DNA of 64,000 bases, from the NCBI GenBank assembly GCA_944323255.1, contig CALURU010000007.1:48811-112810 (forward strand), in the 5' to 3' direction. The stretch comes from Candidatus Gastranaerophilales bacterium (lineage in GTDB: Bacteria > Cyanobacteriota > Vampirovibrionia > Gastranaerophilales > Gastranaerophilaceae). Each line of letters begins with the position of its first letter. Within the stretch, counting starts at the first letter, position 1. Under the pieces are notes generated by a model. It was not told where the DNA came from, did not search any database, and was given only the letters and a program-made list of their open reading frames with translations. Made by a program: the position numbers and the translations under genes. Below are positions 15,987 through 25,322 of the stretch, one piece after another.

Positions 15987-16154
15987 CTATTTTGTTTCCT
16001 TGTGAGTTGTATGTTTCTTACAAGTAGGACAATATTTGCTAAGCTCCAATCTGTCCTTTGTATTCTTTTTATTCTTTACTGTTGTATAGTTTCTTTCTTT
16101 GCAATCTTCACAAGCAAGAACTACCATTCTGTCATTTTTACCTTTGATACCCAT
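15987..16154 (-). CDS. rpmG: 50S ribosomal protein L33
   Basis: 55 residues, [18 protein letters not shown]..., with two CxxC pairs (CEDC and CPTC) forming the zinc-ribbon version of L33 and the [12 protein letters not shown] stretch. First gene of the rpmG-trnW-secE-nusG-rplK-rplA block. AAAGGA precedes the start. Confidence 0.95.
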   Translation of the reverse strand: MGIKGKNDRMVVLACEDCKERNYTTVKNKKNTKDRLELSKYCPTCKKHTTHKETK

Positions 16155-16240
16155 TTTGACTTTCCTTTATAATTTTTATTTCAATGCTATTTTGGAGTAA
16201 ACTAGTGTAATTTACCTTCTTTTATTTACCCCTTTTACCT

Positions 16241-16273
16241 TTTTAAAAAGAATGTGCGGAACACATTCTTTCT
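16241..16273 (-). terminator. Terminator after the large flagellin gene
   Basis: Stem AAAGAATGTG/CACATTCTTT with a 5-nt loop, followed by TTTTT on the minus strand. The rest of the 213-nt gap to rpmG contains TTTACCCC-type runs and the rpmG upstream region, with no gene. Confidence 0.7.
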
Positions 16274-16367
16274 TTTAAATCGGCGTATGCTTTAATCCTA
16301 AAATAAACAAAAATAAATTGCAAATAATTGTGAAGATTTTGTAATATACAAATCTGGTAATTTTCTC

Positions 16368-18035
16368 TTACAACAACTGCAAAGCAATGGAAGGTGATTG
16401 GTTTGCAGTAGCAAGAAGCGTTGCAGATGCCTGCTGCAAAATCTGATTCTTTATATATTCACTGGAAACTTCTGCAATATCGGCATCTCTTAGAGTTGAA
16501 CGTGATGAAGTCAAATTATCTATACTGACACCAATTGTCTCAAGAGCTGATTCTAACCTGTTATAAGCAGCACCATAGTCTGTCTGCTTTGAATTTACCA
16601 TCTCAAGCATATTATCAATCTTCGCAAGAGCTTTTCTTGCAGCATCAGAAGTTGCTACATTTAATGCTGAAATCCTGAAATTAAACTCTGTATCAATTAA
16701 TATTTTCGAAGAATCATCACTGTGAATTCCCACCTGAAATGTAATTTCTGTTTCTTGGGAATCTAACACAATACTATAGCCGGGCAATTCATTTCCCGCC
16801 TTTAATTCTTCTATCTCCATTGCCGTAGACCCCGTCAAACCTGTTGAAGAGCCTTGTCCCACACCGGTCGTTGATTGGGAAGAATCTTGATTCCAATAAC
16901 AAGAATCTATTGTTCCCGAATCATTTGAACCTATAAAAGAGCCTATTTGGCTATTTCCATTCGAAACGCCCTCTGAAAAGCAATTTGTAATAGTACTATC
17001 ATTAGAGTTTTGTCCTGCAAAACCACCTATATTCATATTTCCCGTTGCATCGCTCTGTGCAAAACAATAATCTATAGAGGAATGATCCGAATTATATCCG
17101 ACCAGACCTCCTACACGATAAGCCTGTCCGCTCACATCAGCTATTGAATAGCAGCTGTCTATCGTTGAATAGTGAGTATTAGTACCAACTAATGCACCAA
17201 CATCACTATGACCGGATACCATACCTGTTACAAGACAGTTCGATATTGTACTGTTATAACTGTAGCCGGCAAGAATTCCTACCTGCATTTTCCCTGTAAC
17301 ATTTGCATTTTCAAAAGCTACATTTTCTATTGTCGCATTTTCTATTCGTCTAAAAAATCCATAATAATCGTATGTATTGTTATTTACATACAAATTGCTA
17401 ATTGTATATCCATTACCATTAAATTCGCCTGAAAAATCACTTATAGGCTCCCAGTCATAACCGGTCAAGTCTATATCTGCCATTAGTATATATTTCCCGT
17501 TTGTATCATTTTGCATTGCCTGTAATTCGTCTGCATTCGTTATTACTGTATAACCCTCGTTCTGTGCCTCCTCTGCTGATATTGGTTCTACTTCTTCAAT
17601 GAATTTGCTTCCGGACTGCTTAAAAAGTTGTACTCCGTTATACTCAGTACTCTCTAACAATCTCTGAATTTCATTTGTTCTCTGGGTAAATTCTGCTTGT
17701 ATTGCCTGTAATGAATCTTCACCATATGTTCCGTTTGCAGCTTGTTCAGCCAAATCCCTCATTCTTTGCAGGTGAGAAGTTATTAAACTTAAACTGTCTG
17801 TCGCTGTCGTTATCAAATCCAAACCCATCGCAGTATTATCTTGCGCTACATTATATGAAGACAATTTGCTAGAATATTGCGTCACAATTGAGTAACCGGC
17901 TGCATTATCCTTTGCATGATTAATCTTAAAACCGGTTGTCAGTCTTTCAATAGCTGAATTTAGCCCTGCCGTCGATGCGGTAAGACTATTCTGCACTAGA
18001 CTACTTAAATGATTTGTGTTTAACGACAATACCAC
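16368..18035 (-). CDS. Flagellin with an inserted GLUG-type beta-helix domain
   Basis: 555 residues, about twice the simple flagellin. Residues 1 to about 155 are the conserved N-terminal D0/D1 domain (TTGFKINHAKDNAAGYSI, SHLQRMRDLAEQAANGTYG), and the last ~130 residues are the C-terminal D1/D0 domain (STLRDADIAEVSSEYIK, ILQQASATLLATANQ). Between them, about residues 168-415, is a repeat module: an opening DELQAMQNDTNGKYILMADIDL and SGEFNGNGYTISNLYV, then about six units of the type VGxLxGxN...STIxxCxSxGxVSG, closed by SCYWNQDSSQSTTG. This is the GLUG/pectate-lyase-like beta-helix pattern of bacterial adhesins. GTG start with AAGGA 9 nt upstream. A near-consensus sigma-70 promoter precedes it. 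Confidence 0.9.
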   Translation of the reverse strand: MVLSLNTNHLSSLVQNSLTASTAGLNSAIERLTTGFKINHAKDNAAGYSIVTQYSSKLSSYNVAQDNTAMGLDLITTATDSLSLITSHLQRMRDLAEQAANGTYGEDSLQAIQAEFTQRTNEIQRLLESTEYNGVQLFKQSGSKFIEEVEPISAEEAQNEGYTVITNADELQAMQNDTNGKYILMADIDLTGYDWEPISDFSGEFNGNGYTISNLYVNNNTYDYYGFFRRIENATIENVAFENANVTGKMQVGILAGYSYNSTISNCLVTGMVSGHSDVGALVGTNTHYSTIDSCYSIADVSGQAYRVGGLVGYNSDHSSIDYCFAQSDATGNMNIGGFAGQNSNDSTITNCFSEGVSNGNSQIGSFIGSNDSGTIDSCYWNQDSSQSTTGVGQGSSTGLTGSTAMEIEELKAGNELPGYSIVLDSQETEITFQVGIHSDDSSKILIDTEFNFRISALNVATSDAARKALAKIDNMLEMVNSKQTDYGAAYNRLESALETIGVSIDNLTSSRSTLRDADIAEVSSEYIKNQILQQASATLLATANQSPSIALQLL

Positions 18036-18057
18036 GTGAACATATCCTTATATATAC

Positions 18058-18085
18058 ATTATATAACATTTATCTGGTTTGTCAA
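18058..18085 (-). promoter_or_regulatory. Sigma-70-type promoter of the large flagellin
   Basis: On the minus strand TTGACA (18080-18085), a 16-nt spacer and TATAAT (18058-18063). Both hexamers match consensus exactly. Flagellin genes usually use sigma-28, whose motif is not seen here. Confidence 0.88.
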
Positions 18086-18101
18086 TCACCTTTTTAATTT
18101 G

Positions 18102-18110
18102 TGTTAAAAT
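18102..18110 (+). promoter_or_regulatory. Extended -10 promoter of glmU
   Basis: TGT directly before TAAAAT (18105-18110) gives an extended -10 box, 23 nt upstream of ATG, with GAGGG as ribosome site in between. Confidence 0.5.
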
Positions 18111-18133
18111 CATAAAAAAAGAGGGAAATTTTT

Positions 18134-19408
18134 ATGTTTAAATCTATTATTTTAGCAGCCGGAAAAGGCACAAGAATGAAATCTGATCTGCCAAAAGTTT
18201 TGCATTCAATCTTTGACAAACCTTTTTTGGGGTATGTTATAGATGCTGTTAACAAAACTTCTGTCGTCGATGAAAATTTTATTATTGTAGGTCATCAGGC
18301 AGAGCAGGTAGAAGAATTTGTAAATAACAACTACACAAATTCCAAATGCATTTTACAGACGCCGCAGTTGGGAACCGGGCATGCTGTAAGCATGGTTTTA
18401 CCGTATCTTAAAGATTACAACGGAGAAATTATTATTCTGTGCGGAGATACACCGCTCATTACAAGCGACACATTAAGTGCGTTTATAAAATTCCATAAAG
18501 AAAAAGCCTCTGACATTACTGTTATGAGTGCAATATTTGATAACCCTGCAAACTATGGAAGAATTATCAGAAATCAAGATGGATCGGTAAATTCAATTGT
18601 TGAAGAAAAGGATGCAAATGAATCTCAAAAAACAGTAAAAGAAATCAATGCCGGAATTTATTGCGTGAACTGGAACAAAGTAAAATCTGCGTTCTCTGAA
18701 TTAAGCAATAACAATGCACAGGGAGAATATTACTTAACAGACATAATCAAGTGGGGTAACGAAAAACATCTGGCAGTTAACGCTTATACTATACAAAATA
18801 ATGAGGATATTTTTGGAATTAATTCAAGAGAGAATCTGGCAGAAGCTTCCAGAATATTAAATCAACGAACATTGCATAAGCATATGAAAAACGGAGTTAC
18901 AATTGTTGATCCATCTACAACCTGGATAAGTCCGGAAACTGAAATTGATACAGATACAATAATTTACCCATCCTGTTATATTAATGGCAAAAACAAAATT
19001 GGCAGGCACTGCAAAATTGGACCTTTTGCGCATTTAAGAGGTAACGTTGTTCTGGAAGATTATGTTAAAATCGGCAACTTTGTTGAGGTTAAGAAAACGA
19101 CAATAAAATCTCACACAAACGCCTGCCACTTAACTTATCTTGGAGATAGTGAAATCGGTGCTAATGTCAACATTGGAGCCGGCACTATTACTGCAAATTA
19201 CAATCCTTTGACAAAAGTGAAAAGCAAAACCATAATAAAAGACAATGTTAAGATTGGTTCTAATTCTGTACTTGTCGCACCTGTTACGATAGAAGAAGGT
19301 GCAAATGTCGGAGCTATCGGAGTTATTACTAAAAACATTCCGGCTTGGGCGCTTGCCATAACAAGAGCTCCACTAAAAATACTTGAAAATTGGGTTCAAA
19401 AAAAATAA
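18134..19408 (+). CDS. glmU: Bifunctional GlmU: UDP-GlcNAc pyrophosphorylase / GlcN-1-P acetyltransferase
   Basis: 424 residues. The N-terminal nucleotidyltransferase has LAAGKGTRMKSDLPKVLH, GTGHAV and GDTPLI. The C-terminal left-handed beta-helix acetyltransferase has HLTYLGDSEIGANVNIGAGTITANYN. It makes UDP-GlcNAc for peptidoglycan and surface glycans. It is somewhat shorter than E. coli GlmU (456) at the C-terminus, but the active-site stretch is complete. Monocistronic, divergent from the flagellin gene. Confidence 0.95.
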   Translation: MFKSIILAAGKGTRMKSDLPKVLHSIFDKPFLGYVIDAVNKTSVVDENFIIVGHQAEQVEEFVNNNYTNSKCILQTPQLGTGHAVSMVLPYLKDYNGEIIILCGDTPLITSDTLSAFIKFHKEKASDITVMSAIFDNPANYGRIIRNQDGSVNSIVEEKDANESQKTVKEINAGIYCVNWNKVKSAFSELSNNNAQGEYYLTDIIKWGNEKHLAVNAYTIQNNEDIFGINSRENLAEASRILNQRTLHKHMKNGVTIVDPSTTWISPETEIDTDTIIYPSCYINGKNKIGRHCKIGPFAHLRGNVVLEDYVKIGNFVEVKKTTIKSHTNACHLTYLGDSEIGANVNIGAGTITANYNPLTKVKSKTIIKDNVKIGSNSVLVAPVTIEEGANVGAIGVITKNIPAWALAITRAPLKILENWVQKK

Positions 19409-19431
19409 ATGAGATTAAAATGATATACAAC

Positions 19432-19465
19432 AAACCACCTGACTCCGTTAGTCAGGTGGTTTTAT
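19432..19465. terminator. Bidirectional terminator between glmU and the GT2 gene
   Basis: A 13-bp stem AAACCACCTGACT/AGTCAGGTGGTTT with a 5-nt loop and T-rich tail on the plus strand. Confidence 0.85.
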
Positions 19466-19482
19466 AATATAGACTTTATCAA

Positions 19483-20166
19483 CTAGTCAGAAAATCTGTA
19501 CTTTATCAAGGTAAATATTGCCTGAACACCGTCTTTCCAACCAATTTTCTTACCCTCTGAAGCTTTTCTTGCATTATAAGATATAGGCACTTCCATAAAA
19601 CGAATATCCTTTTTAAGCACCTTTGCTGTAATTTCAGGTTCGAAATCAAAACGATTTGATTTAATAGTAACCCCCTTCAAAACATCCGCCCTGAAAGCTT
19701 TATAACAGGTTTCCATATCTGTCATATAAGTTCCGTACAGTACCCTTGTCATGAGCGTCAAAAAGACATTTGCCAGATAGCTCAACATTAAGAAGTTACC
19801 GCTGTTTCTGGTATCTGCAAGACGGGAACCGTAAACAACATCGGCAGAATCTGTAACAATAAGGTGAACAAGAGGTTTATAGTCCTTTGGGTTATACTCA
19901 AGATCAGCATCCTGTATAATTATAATATCACCGGTTGCAGCTCTTAAACCTGTTCTGAGAGCAGCGCCTTTGCCCATATTGCGCTGATGATACAAAACTT
20001 TGTATGGAAGATTTGAATAGAGATCTTTTGTGCCATCTGTTGAAAAATCGTCAATCAAAATAATTTCTTTTTCTAGACCAAAATCAACTTCTTCTACTCT
20101 TTTTAAAATTTCCATCAATGAATTTTTTTCATTGTAAACCGGTATAAGTATTGATATTTTATTCAT
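19483..20166 (-). CDS. Glycosyltransferase family 2, polyprenyl-phosphate mannose/glucose synthase-like
   Basis: 227 residues from ATG 20166, which has AGAGGA upstream. GT-A fold motifs: [57 protein letters not shown] (DxD-type), GSRL and [13 protein letters not shown]. The family (DPM1/GtrB-like) makes polyprenyl-phosphate sugars, the donors used by GT-C enzymes such as that at 3.3-4.7 kb. No C-terminal membrane span is present. Exact sugar unknown. Confidence 0.85.
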   Translation of the reverse strand: MNKISILIPVYNEKNSLMEILKRVEEVDFGLEKEIILIDDFSTDGTKDLYSNLPYKVLYHQRNMGKGAALRTGLRAATGDIIIIQDADLEYNPKDYKPLVHLIVTDSADVVYGSRLADTRNSGNFLMLSYLANVFLTLMTRVLYGTYMTDMETCYKAFRADVLKGVTIKSNRFDFEPEITAKVLKKDIRFMEVPISYNARKASEGKKIGWKDGVQAIFTLIKYRFSD

Positions 20167-20330
20167 AAATTCCTCTTCCAAAGCACAATAATATTATACA
20201 ATAAACAGCTTCTTTAGCACAAATTAAGTAATTGCCCACTAAAACACGTTAATTAATTATGTTTTATATATTCCCCCTTTGCCAAAAATCCTATTTTATT
20301 ATATTATAATACATAAATAGAGAGGGTGAA

Positions 20331-21998
20331 ATGACTTTAGAAAATTTTATTTATGAGTCAGTTTCAGAAATACTCAACGGCGGGTATGAAGAAGTAAAAA
20401 ACAGCATAGAAAAACATAAAGAAATTTATCAGGACGATACTGCCATATGCTTTAGCATGCTGGCTCTGGCAGCATTTTTAAAAAAAGATTACAATTCTTT
20501 TTATCAGTTTATGAATGATGCATCATTTCTGGTGGAACAGTCTAAGGATGCAATTACTCAAATTTTACACGAAATGATACTGGGATTTGTCAATTTTACA
20601 GAAAAAAACGTGACTCTCTATTCCATTAATTATAATCAGGCCAGGAAGCTGTCAATAAAAAATCAAAAAACTGATTTTTTTGAAAAATTGAATAAAATAC
20701 TGAAATGTCCGCCAATAACTCATAATAACAACCACAATCAGACAAAAGATCCGCTTATTGCACTGGTTAAAATAGGTCAGGCTGTTGCTGCGGAAAAAGA
20801 CATTGATTTATTAATAAAAACTATAGCAGAAGAAACAAAAACAGCGCTAAATGCTGACAGATGTACGGTTTATATGTATGACAAAGAGCATAACGAACTC
20901 TATTCAAAAGTTGCAACAGGTCTGGACACAAAGGAATTAAGAATACCTGCGGACAAAGGGCTTGCCGGACATGTTTTGCAAACAGGAGAAACTATCAACA
21001 TCAGAGATGCATACTCTGATAAGCGATTTAATCCTGATGTCGACAAAAAAACCGGTTACAGAACAAAGACTATTCTATGTATGCCGATTAAAAACTTTAA
21101 CCAGGAAATTATCGGCGTATTTCAGGTATTAAATAAATTTGATGAATATTTTACTCCGGATGACGAAGATTTACTTGTAGCAATTGCATCAAGTGCGGGT
21201 ATTTCTCTGGAAAATGCCCAGTTGTTTGAAAGACAGAGAAAACTCCTGGAAGAACAAAAGATTGTGCTTGACAGTTTTATCGAAACGTTAGCGACCTCTA
21301 TTGATGCAAGAGATAAGATTACTTCCGGCCATTCTTCAAGGGTTAAAATGTATTCTTCGTTGATTGCGCAGGAATTTGGCATGGAAAAGAAAGATATTTA
21401 TATCTTAGAAAAAGCAGCAGCGCTTCATGATATAGGAAAAATCGGTATTAAAGATTCCGTGTTACAAAAAGAAGGAAAGCTTACACCGGAAGAATATAAG
21501 CACATTCAGCAGCACGTTGAAATTACACATCATATATTAGAAAAAATTCACATGTCTAAAGATTTTCAGGAAATAACGGAAATAGCTTGTTCTCATCACG
21601 AAAAGTATGACGGAACAGGTTACTACAGGCATTTGAAAGGCGAAGAGATTCCTTTTGGCGGAAGAATTTTGGCAGTATCAGACGTTTTTGATGCAATAAC
21701 TTCCAAGAGACACTACAGAGACAAGATGCCTATTGAAAAAGTTATTGATATTATCAAAAATGGTGCCGGAACACATTTTGACCCAAAAGTTGTTGATAAG
21801 TTCCTGGCAATTAAACTTAACAAAATAGTAGGTGTATTTATTACTGAAAACCACATGACCATTGATCCGGAGGATTTAGTTACACTGGAAAAATATAACC
21901 TACTTGATTTATATTACTCAATAGTAAATAATTGTAGTAACAAGTTATTACAAGTGTTTAATAAATATTATGTAGGTGTAGACTTAGAGCATGAGTAA
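20331..21998 (+). CDS. GAF domain plus HD-GYP domain phosphodiesterase
   Basis: 555 residues. Residues 1 to about 140 are a helical N-terminal region, about 155-300 a GAF domain (NADRCTVYMYDKEHNELYSKVATG, KGLAGHVLQTG), then a coiled linker and an HD-GYP domain (AALHDIGKIGIKD near residue 363, SHHEKYDGTGYYRHLKGEEIPFGGRILAVSDVFDAI). The metal-binding HD and HHE residues are present, but the signature GYP reads GYY, so activity on cyclic di-GMP should not be assumed. First gene of a signalling operon; GAGGG precedes ATG and TATAAT lies at 20305-20310. Confidence 0.88.
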   Translation: MTLENFIYESVSEILNGGYEEVKNSIEKHKEIYQDDTAICFSMLALAAFLKKDYNSFYQFMNDASFLVEQSKDAITQILHEMILGFVNFTEKNVTLYSINYNQARKLSIKNQKTDFFEKLNKILKCPPITHNNNHNQTKDPLIALVKIGQAVAAEKDIDLLIKTIAEETKTALNADRCTVYMYDKEHNELYSKVATGLDTKELRIPADKGLAGHVLQTGETINIRDAYSDKRFNPDVDKKTGYRTKTILCMPIKNFNQEIIGVFQVLNKFDEYFTPDDEDLLVAIASSAGISLENAQLFERQRKLLEEQKIVLDSFIETLATSIDARDKITSGHSSRVKMYSSLIAQEFGMEKKDIYILEKAAALHDIGKIGIKDSVLQKEGKLTPEEYKHIQQHVEITHHILEKIHMSKDFQEITEIACSHHEKYDGTGYYRHLKGEEIPFGGRILAVSDVFDAITSKRHYRDKMPIEKVIDIIKNGAGTHFDPKVVDKFLAIKLNKIVGVFITENHMTIDPEDLVTLEKYNLLDLYYSIVNNCSNKLLQVFNKYYVGVDLEHE

Positions 21999-23508
21999 GC
22001 TGTTTAGAAAATTATTAATATCATCATTAATATTGGCTTCCGTAACAACTGTAAATGCCGACGAAGTTAAACAGTTAAAAGTTAAGGCAGAAACTAATGT
22101 TGCCAATATGGACATGGTGATAAAAGATAATTTTGTTAAATCAAAATACGCTTCTGCAGAAAACAGGTTTGCACAAAACAACATAAAAGCCTCTTATGAT
22201 GATTTTAACGACCTAATACAAAGAGCTTCGCATGATGACTATGTTTTTCTTGTTTACGGAATGAAAATGGCTGAATACGGATTCTTTGATCTGTCTGATG
22301 CACTGATAAAAAAATTGGATTCAAATGTCTTTACGGCATCCTATGTAAAAGATCTCAGAAGATATTATTATCCGTCTGGTATGGTAAAGCAAAAGGATAT
22401 CATATACCTTGCCGATGCATATTCAAATATTATGTATAACAATATGGCAATTGAAACAACTTCTGAGCTTTTAAACAGCAATCAGGCTTCTGAAAGCGAT
22501 TATAAAAACTATCTGATTTCCTTAGGATATTATAAATCAAACAACTTGCAGCAAGCTTTAAAATACATTAATAATGCAATTGTTGAAAATGACACAAATG
22601 TAAATTATCTTACGCTGAAAGCAAAGATTCTTGCAGATTTGAATAAACCGAAACAGGCACTAAAAGTTCTGGATAAAATTAAGAAAACGGAATTTGCAAC
22701 TGTTGATTTTCAACAAAAAGTCAGAGCCGTAGAAGAGTATATTCTCTACAAAACAGCAAAAGATGAGCCTTTAAAAGATTATCATCTGGCATATTATTAT
22801 CACCTTCAAGATAAGAGTCTTTTAGCGACAAAAGTACTTCAATCCTCTATATTGCAGGCAAAGCAATACAGCCCTATGATATATTCGCTTCTGGGCAAAA
22901 TTTATTATGATAACGATGAAGAATTGAAAGCGCAGGAATTTGCATCAAGGGCATACAGAGAGGACAACGACAACTATCTGGCAGCAATTACACTTGCAGA
23001 TGTAAGCTACAATAACCGGAAGTACGAAGATGCCTTAAAATATTACAAAAAGGCTCAAAGATTAACTAAAGATGCCGAGCCGGATATTGGAGTTGCAAAA
23101 ACGTATCTCGCTCTTGAAAAAGACAAAAAATCACAAAAAATGTATGAAAAATTATTAAAAAAACATAATTCTAATGAAGAACTCCTGGTAGAATCTCTGC
23201 AGGTGTTCCCTCAAAAGGCAGATTATTATCTTCCTAAAGTTGCATCAATTGATATTTCTAATAATGACATATGGCTGGGTCTTGCAAATCTGGCAATAAG
23301 AGACAACAATTTTAATATGGCTGCAACATATTTGAATAATTCTTATTACATTGACGCAAATAACTTTAAATATTATTATTATCTGAGTCTGGTGCTCAGA
23401 GCTAAAGGGGACATAGAACTTGCAAATCAGTCTTTAATCAGATGTTCAAGGTTAAATTCTGATTATGCGGCAGACGTAAATCCGGGGCATAGTGTGTATG
23501 AAGAGTAA
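21991..23508 (+). CDS. Secreted TPR-repeat protein
   Basis: 505 residues. An N-terminal signal peptide (LLISSLILASVTTVNA, then DEVK) is followed by many tetratricopeptide-like helical pairs, for example YKSNNLQQALKYINNAIVEN and YNNRKYEDALKYYKKAQRL. Probably a periplasmic scaffold. It overlaps the HD-GYP gene by 8 nt and the next regulator by 11 nt, so the operon is translationally coupled. Partner unknown. Confidence 0.82.
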   Translation: MSKLFRKLLISSLILASVTTVNADEVKQLKVKAETNVANMDMVIKDNFVKSKYASAENRFAQNNIKASYDDFNDLIQRASHDDYVFLVYGMKMAEYGFFDLSDALIKKLDSNVFTASYVKDLRRYYYPSGMVKQKDIIYLADAYSNIMYNNMAIETTSELLNSNQASESDYKNYLISLGYYKSNNLQQALKYINNAIVENDTNVNYLTLKAKILADLNKPKQALKVLDKIKKTEFATVDFQQKVRAVEEYILYKTAKDEPLKDYHLAYYYHLQDKSLLATKVLQSSILQAKQYSPMIYSLLGKIYYDNDEELKAQEFASRAYREDNDNYLAAITLADVSYNNRKYEDALKYYKKAQRLTKDAEPDIGVAKTYLALEKDKKSQKMYEKLLKKHNSNEELLVESLQVFPQKADYYLPKVASIDISNNDIWLGLANLAIRDNNFNMAATYLNNSYYIDANNFKYYYYLSLVLRAKGDIELANQSLIRCSRLNSDYAADVNPGHSVYEE

Positions 23509-24145
23509 TATTTTAATTATTGAAGATCATGAATTAACAAGATTCGGACTTAAAACAGCTTTTGAGTCCTGCGATTTTATTGAAAACATTTATGAAGCAG
23601 AATCCGCAGAAAAAGGAATCGAACTTACTAAACACAATGATATCAACCTTATTATCATGGATCTGGGTCTTCCGGGAATGAACGGAATTGAAGCCACAAA
23701 ACAGATTAAGGATATGAATAAAGATATCAAAATCGTTGTTCTGACGTCACATAATGATGAGCAGGAAGTATTAAACAGCCTTAAAGCCGGTGCTAACGCC
23801 TATTGTTCTAAAGAAATAAACCCGAAACGCCTGATTCAGGTGGTACAATCAGTTCTGGACGGAGCTGCCTGGTTTGATCCATCTATCTCGCATATTGTAC
23901 TGGAAGCAGCTACAAAATCACAAGAAACTGCACTTGCAAAACCTGAAAAGAATTATGGCTTAACCTCCCGTGAAACCCAGATTTTAAAACTTATTACAGA
24001 AGGTTACAGTAATATAGAAATAGCAAAGGAGCTTTTTGTAAGTATCAATACAACTAAAGCCCATGTTGCAAGCATCTTGCAAAAACTTGAAGTAGATGAT
24101 AGACTACAAGCAGCACTAAAAGCATTGAAAGAAAGATTGGTGTAA
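23498..24145 (+). CDS. NarL/FixJ-family response regulator
   Basis: About 215 residues. A receiver domain (ILIIEDHELTRFGL acidic pocket, phosphorylation site in LIIMDLGLPGMNG, Lys in CSKEI) precedes a LuxR-type HTH (LTSRETQILKLITEGYSNIEIAKELFVSINTTKAHV). I start it at ATG 23498; GTG 23492 is an alternative. No histidine kinase gene is near, so the signal source is unknown. Confidence 0.92.
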   Translation: MKSNILIIEDHELTRFGLKTAFESCDFIENIYEAESAEKGIELTKHNDINLIIMDLGLPGMNGIEATKQIKDMNKDIKIVVLTSHNDEQEVLNSLKAGANAYCSKEINPKRLIQVVQSVLDGAAWFDPSISHIVLEAATKSQETALAKPEKNYGLTSRETQILKLITEGYSNIEIAKELFVSINTTKAHVASILQKLEVDDRLQAALKALKERLV

Positions 24146-24148
24146 TAA

Positions 24149-24775
24149 ATGGACGGAATAGCTTCAATTCTTGTTATCGACGATAATCCAAAATATTTAG
24201 CGGATGCACTTCCTATGTACGGTTATGATGTAACCGTTGCTAAAGACGGGCTTGAAGCATTAAAAATTCTTGATAAAAGCAATGAAAATTTTGATTTAAT
24301 CCTTTTAGATGTAATGATGCCAAATATGGACGGCTGGGATACATTAAAAGCTATCAGAAGCAATAAAAGAATTAAATACATTCCGGTTATTATGATTACT
24401 GCAGTAAGTGAAGATCAAAAAATTGTTTCCGGTTTAAGAATAGGAGCTGATGATTATATAGTAAAACCATTTATCCTCCCGAATCTGCTTGCAAGAATAG
24501 AAGCAATTCTAAGACGCTGCCGCTGGCAAAATGAATCTGCACCAAAGAGCAGCATAAGCCTTAATAAGGATGTAAATATAGATTTACTAACACCAAAAGA
24601 AAAAGAAGTACTGGAGCTGCTTGCAAAAGGTGCCAGCAACCAGCAGATTGCAGATACGTTATGCGTAAGAGATGTTACAGTCAAAACCCACTTAAACAGT
24701 ATCTTCAAAAAATTAAAAGTCGCAAACAGAACACAGGCAGTACTGCTTGCTATGCAAATAAATTTAGTCAGCTAA
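24149..24775 (+). CDS. Response regulator with LuxR-type HTH, cyanobacterial style
   Basis: 208 residues. Receiver domain with acidic pocket in LVIDDNPK, Asp in LLLDVMMPNMDGW and Lys in DYIVKPF, then a LuxR HTH (LTPKEKEVLELLAKGASNQQIADTLCVRDVTVKTHL). The receiver looks like OmpR-type receivers with VKPF, while the output is NarL-type, a combination common in cyanobacteria and plastids. It begins 3 nt after the preceding regulator. Two consecutive regulators suggest branched output from one input. Confidence 0.92.
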   Translation: MDGIASILVIDDNPKYLADALPMYGYDVTVAKDGLEALKILDKSNENFDLILLDVMMPNMDGWDTLKAIRSNKRIKYIPVIMITAVSEDQKIVSGLRIGADDYIVKPFILPNLLARIEAILRRCRWQNESAPKSSISLNKDVNIDLLTPKEKEVLELLAKGASNQQIADTLCVRDVTVKTHLNSIFKKLKVANRTQAVLLAMQINLVS

Positions 24776-24794
24776 AATAGGAGTTCATAAATAA

Positions 24795-25322
24795 ATGTTA
24801 TCAAAAGAAGAATTAGTAAACCTTGCATTAACAGATGTTCAAGCTTTTAATAATGAAATTAAGAACGCAAAGGGCGGTGTTGATTTAAGCGAAACCGATT
24901 TCAGCGGTACAACTATAGACGGACTTGAGTTCATTAATGTTGACTTAACCTCTTCTTCGTTTTCTGACAGTCATTTAAGCGAGGTAAAATTTGAAGCCTG
25001 TGATTTAAGCTCGGTTGATTTTACAAGGGCTGAAGTTATTGAGTGCACATTTAATGAATCTGTCCTGAATGGTACTGATTTCAGTTATTCAAAGGTTGAC
25101 TATTGTAATTTTTCTGACTCAGATATGGCAGGTGCAATATTTCAAAGCGCAGATCTAACTAATTCGGACTTGTCCATGTCAGAAAATTTGAGTGCCTGCA
25201 GGTTTGACGAAGACACTATCTGGCCGGATAATGAATATTTACCGGAAGATTTTGACACGAAGTATTCTTCTGATCTCTCATCACTTCAAGACGATGATGA
25301 TTATCAGCAATCAGACTACTAA
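24795..25322 (+). CDS. Pentapeptide repeat protein
   Basis: 175 residues. From about residue 32 to 140 the A(D/N)LXX-like pentapeptide pattern runs almost unbroken (VDLSETDFSGTTIDGLEFINVDL, SSVDFTRAEVIECTFNES, NLTNSDLSMS-like), predicting a right-handed quadrilateral beta-helix. The tail is acidic (SSLQDDDDYQQSDY). Last gene of the signalling operon; AGGAG precedes it. It overlaps the convergent GNAT gene by 12 nt. Binding partner unknown. Confidence 0.88.
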   Translation: MLSKEELVNLALTDVQAFNNEIKNAKGGVDLSETDFSGTTIDGLEFINVDLTSSSFSDSHLSEVKFEACDLSSVDFTRAEVIECTFNESVLNGTDFSYSKVDYCNFSDSDMAGAIFQSADLTNSDLSMSENLSACRFDEDTIWPDNEYLPEDFDTKYSSDLSSLQDDDDYQQSDY

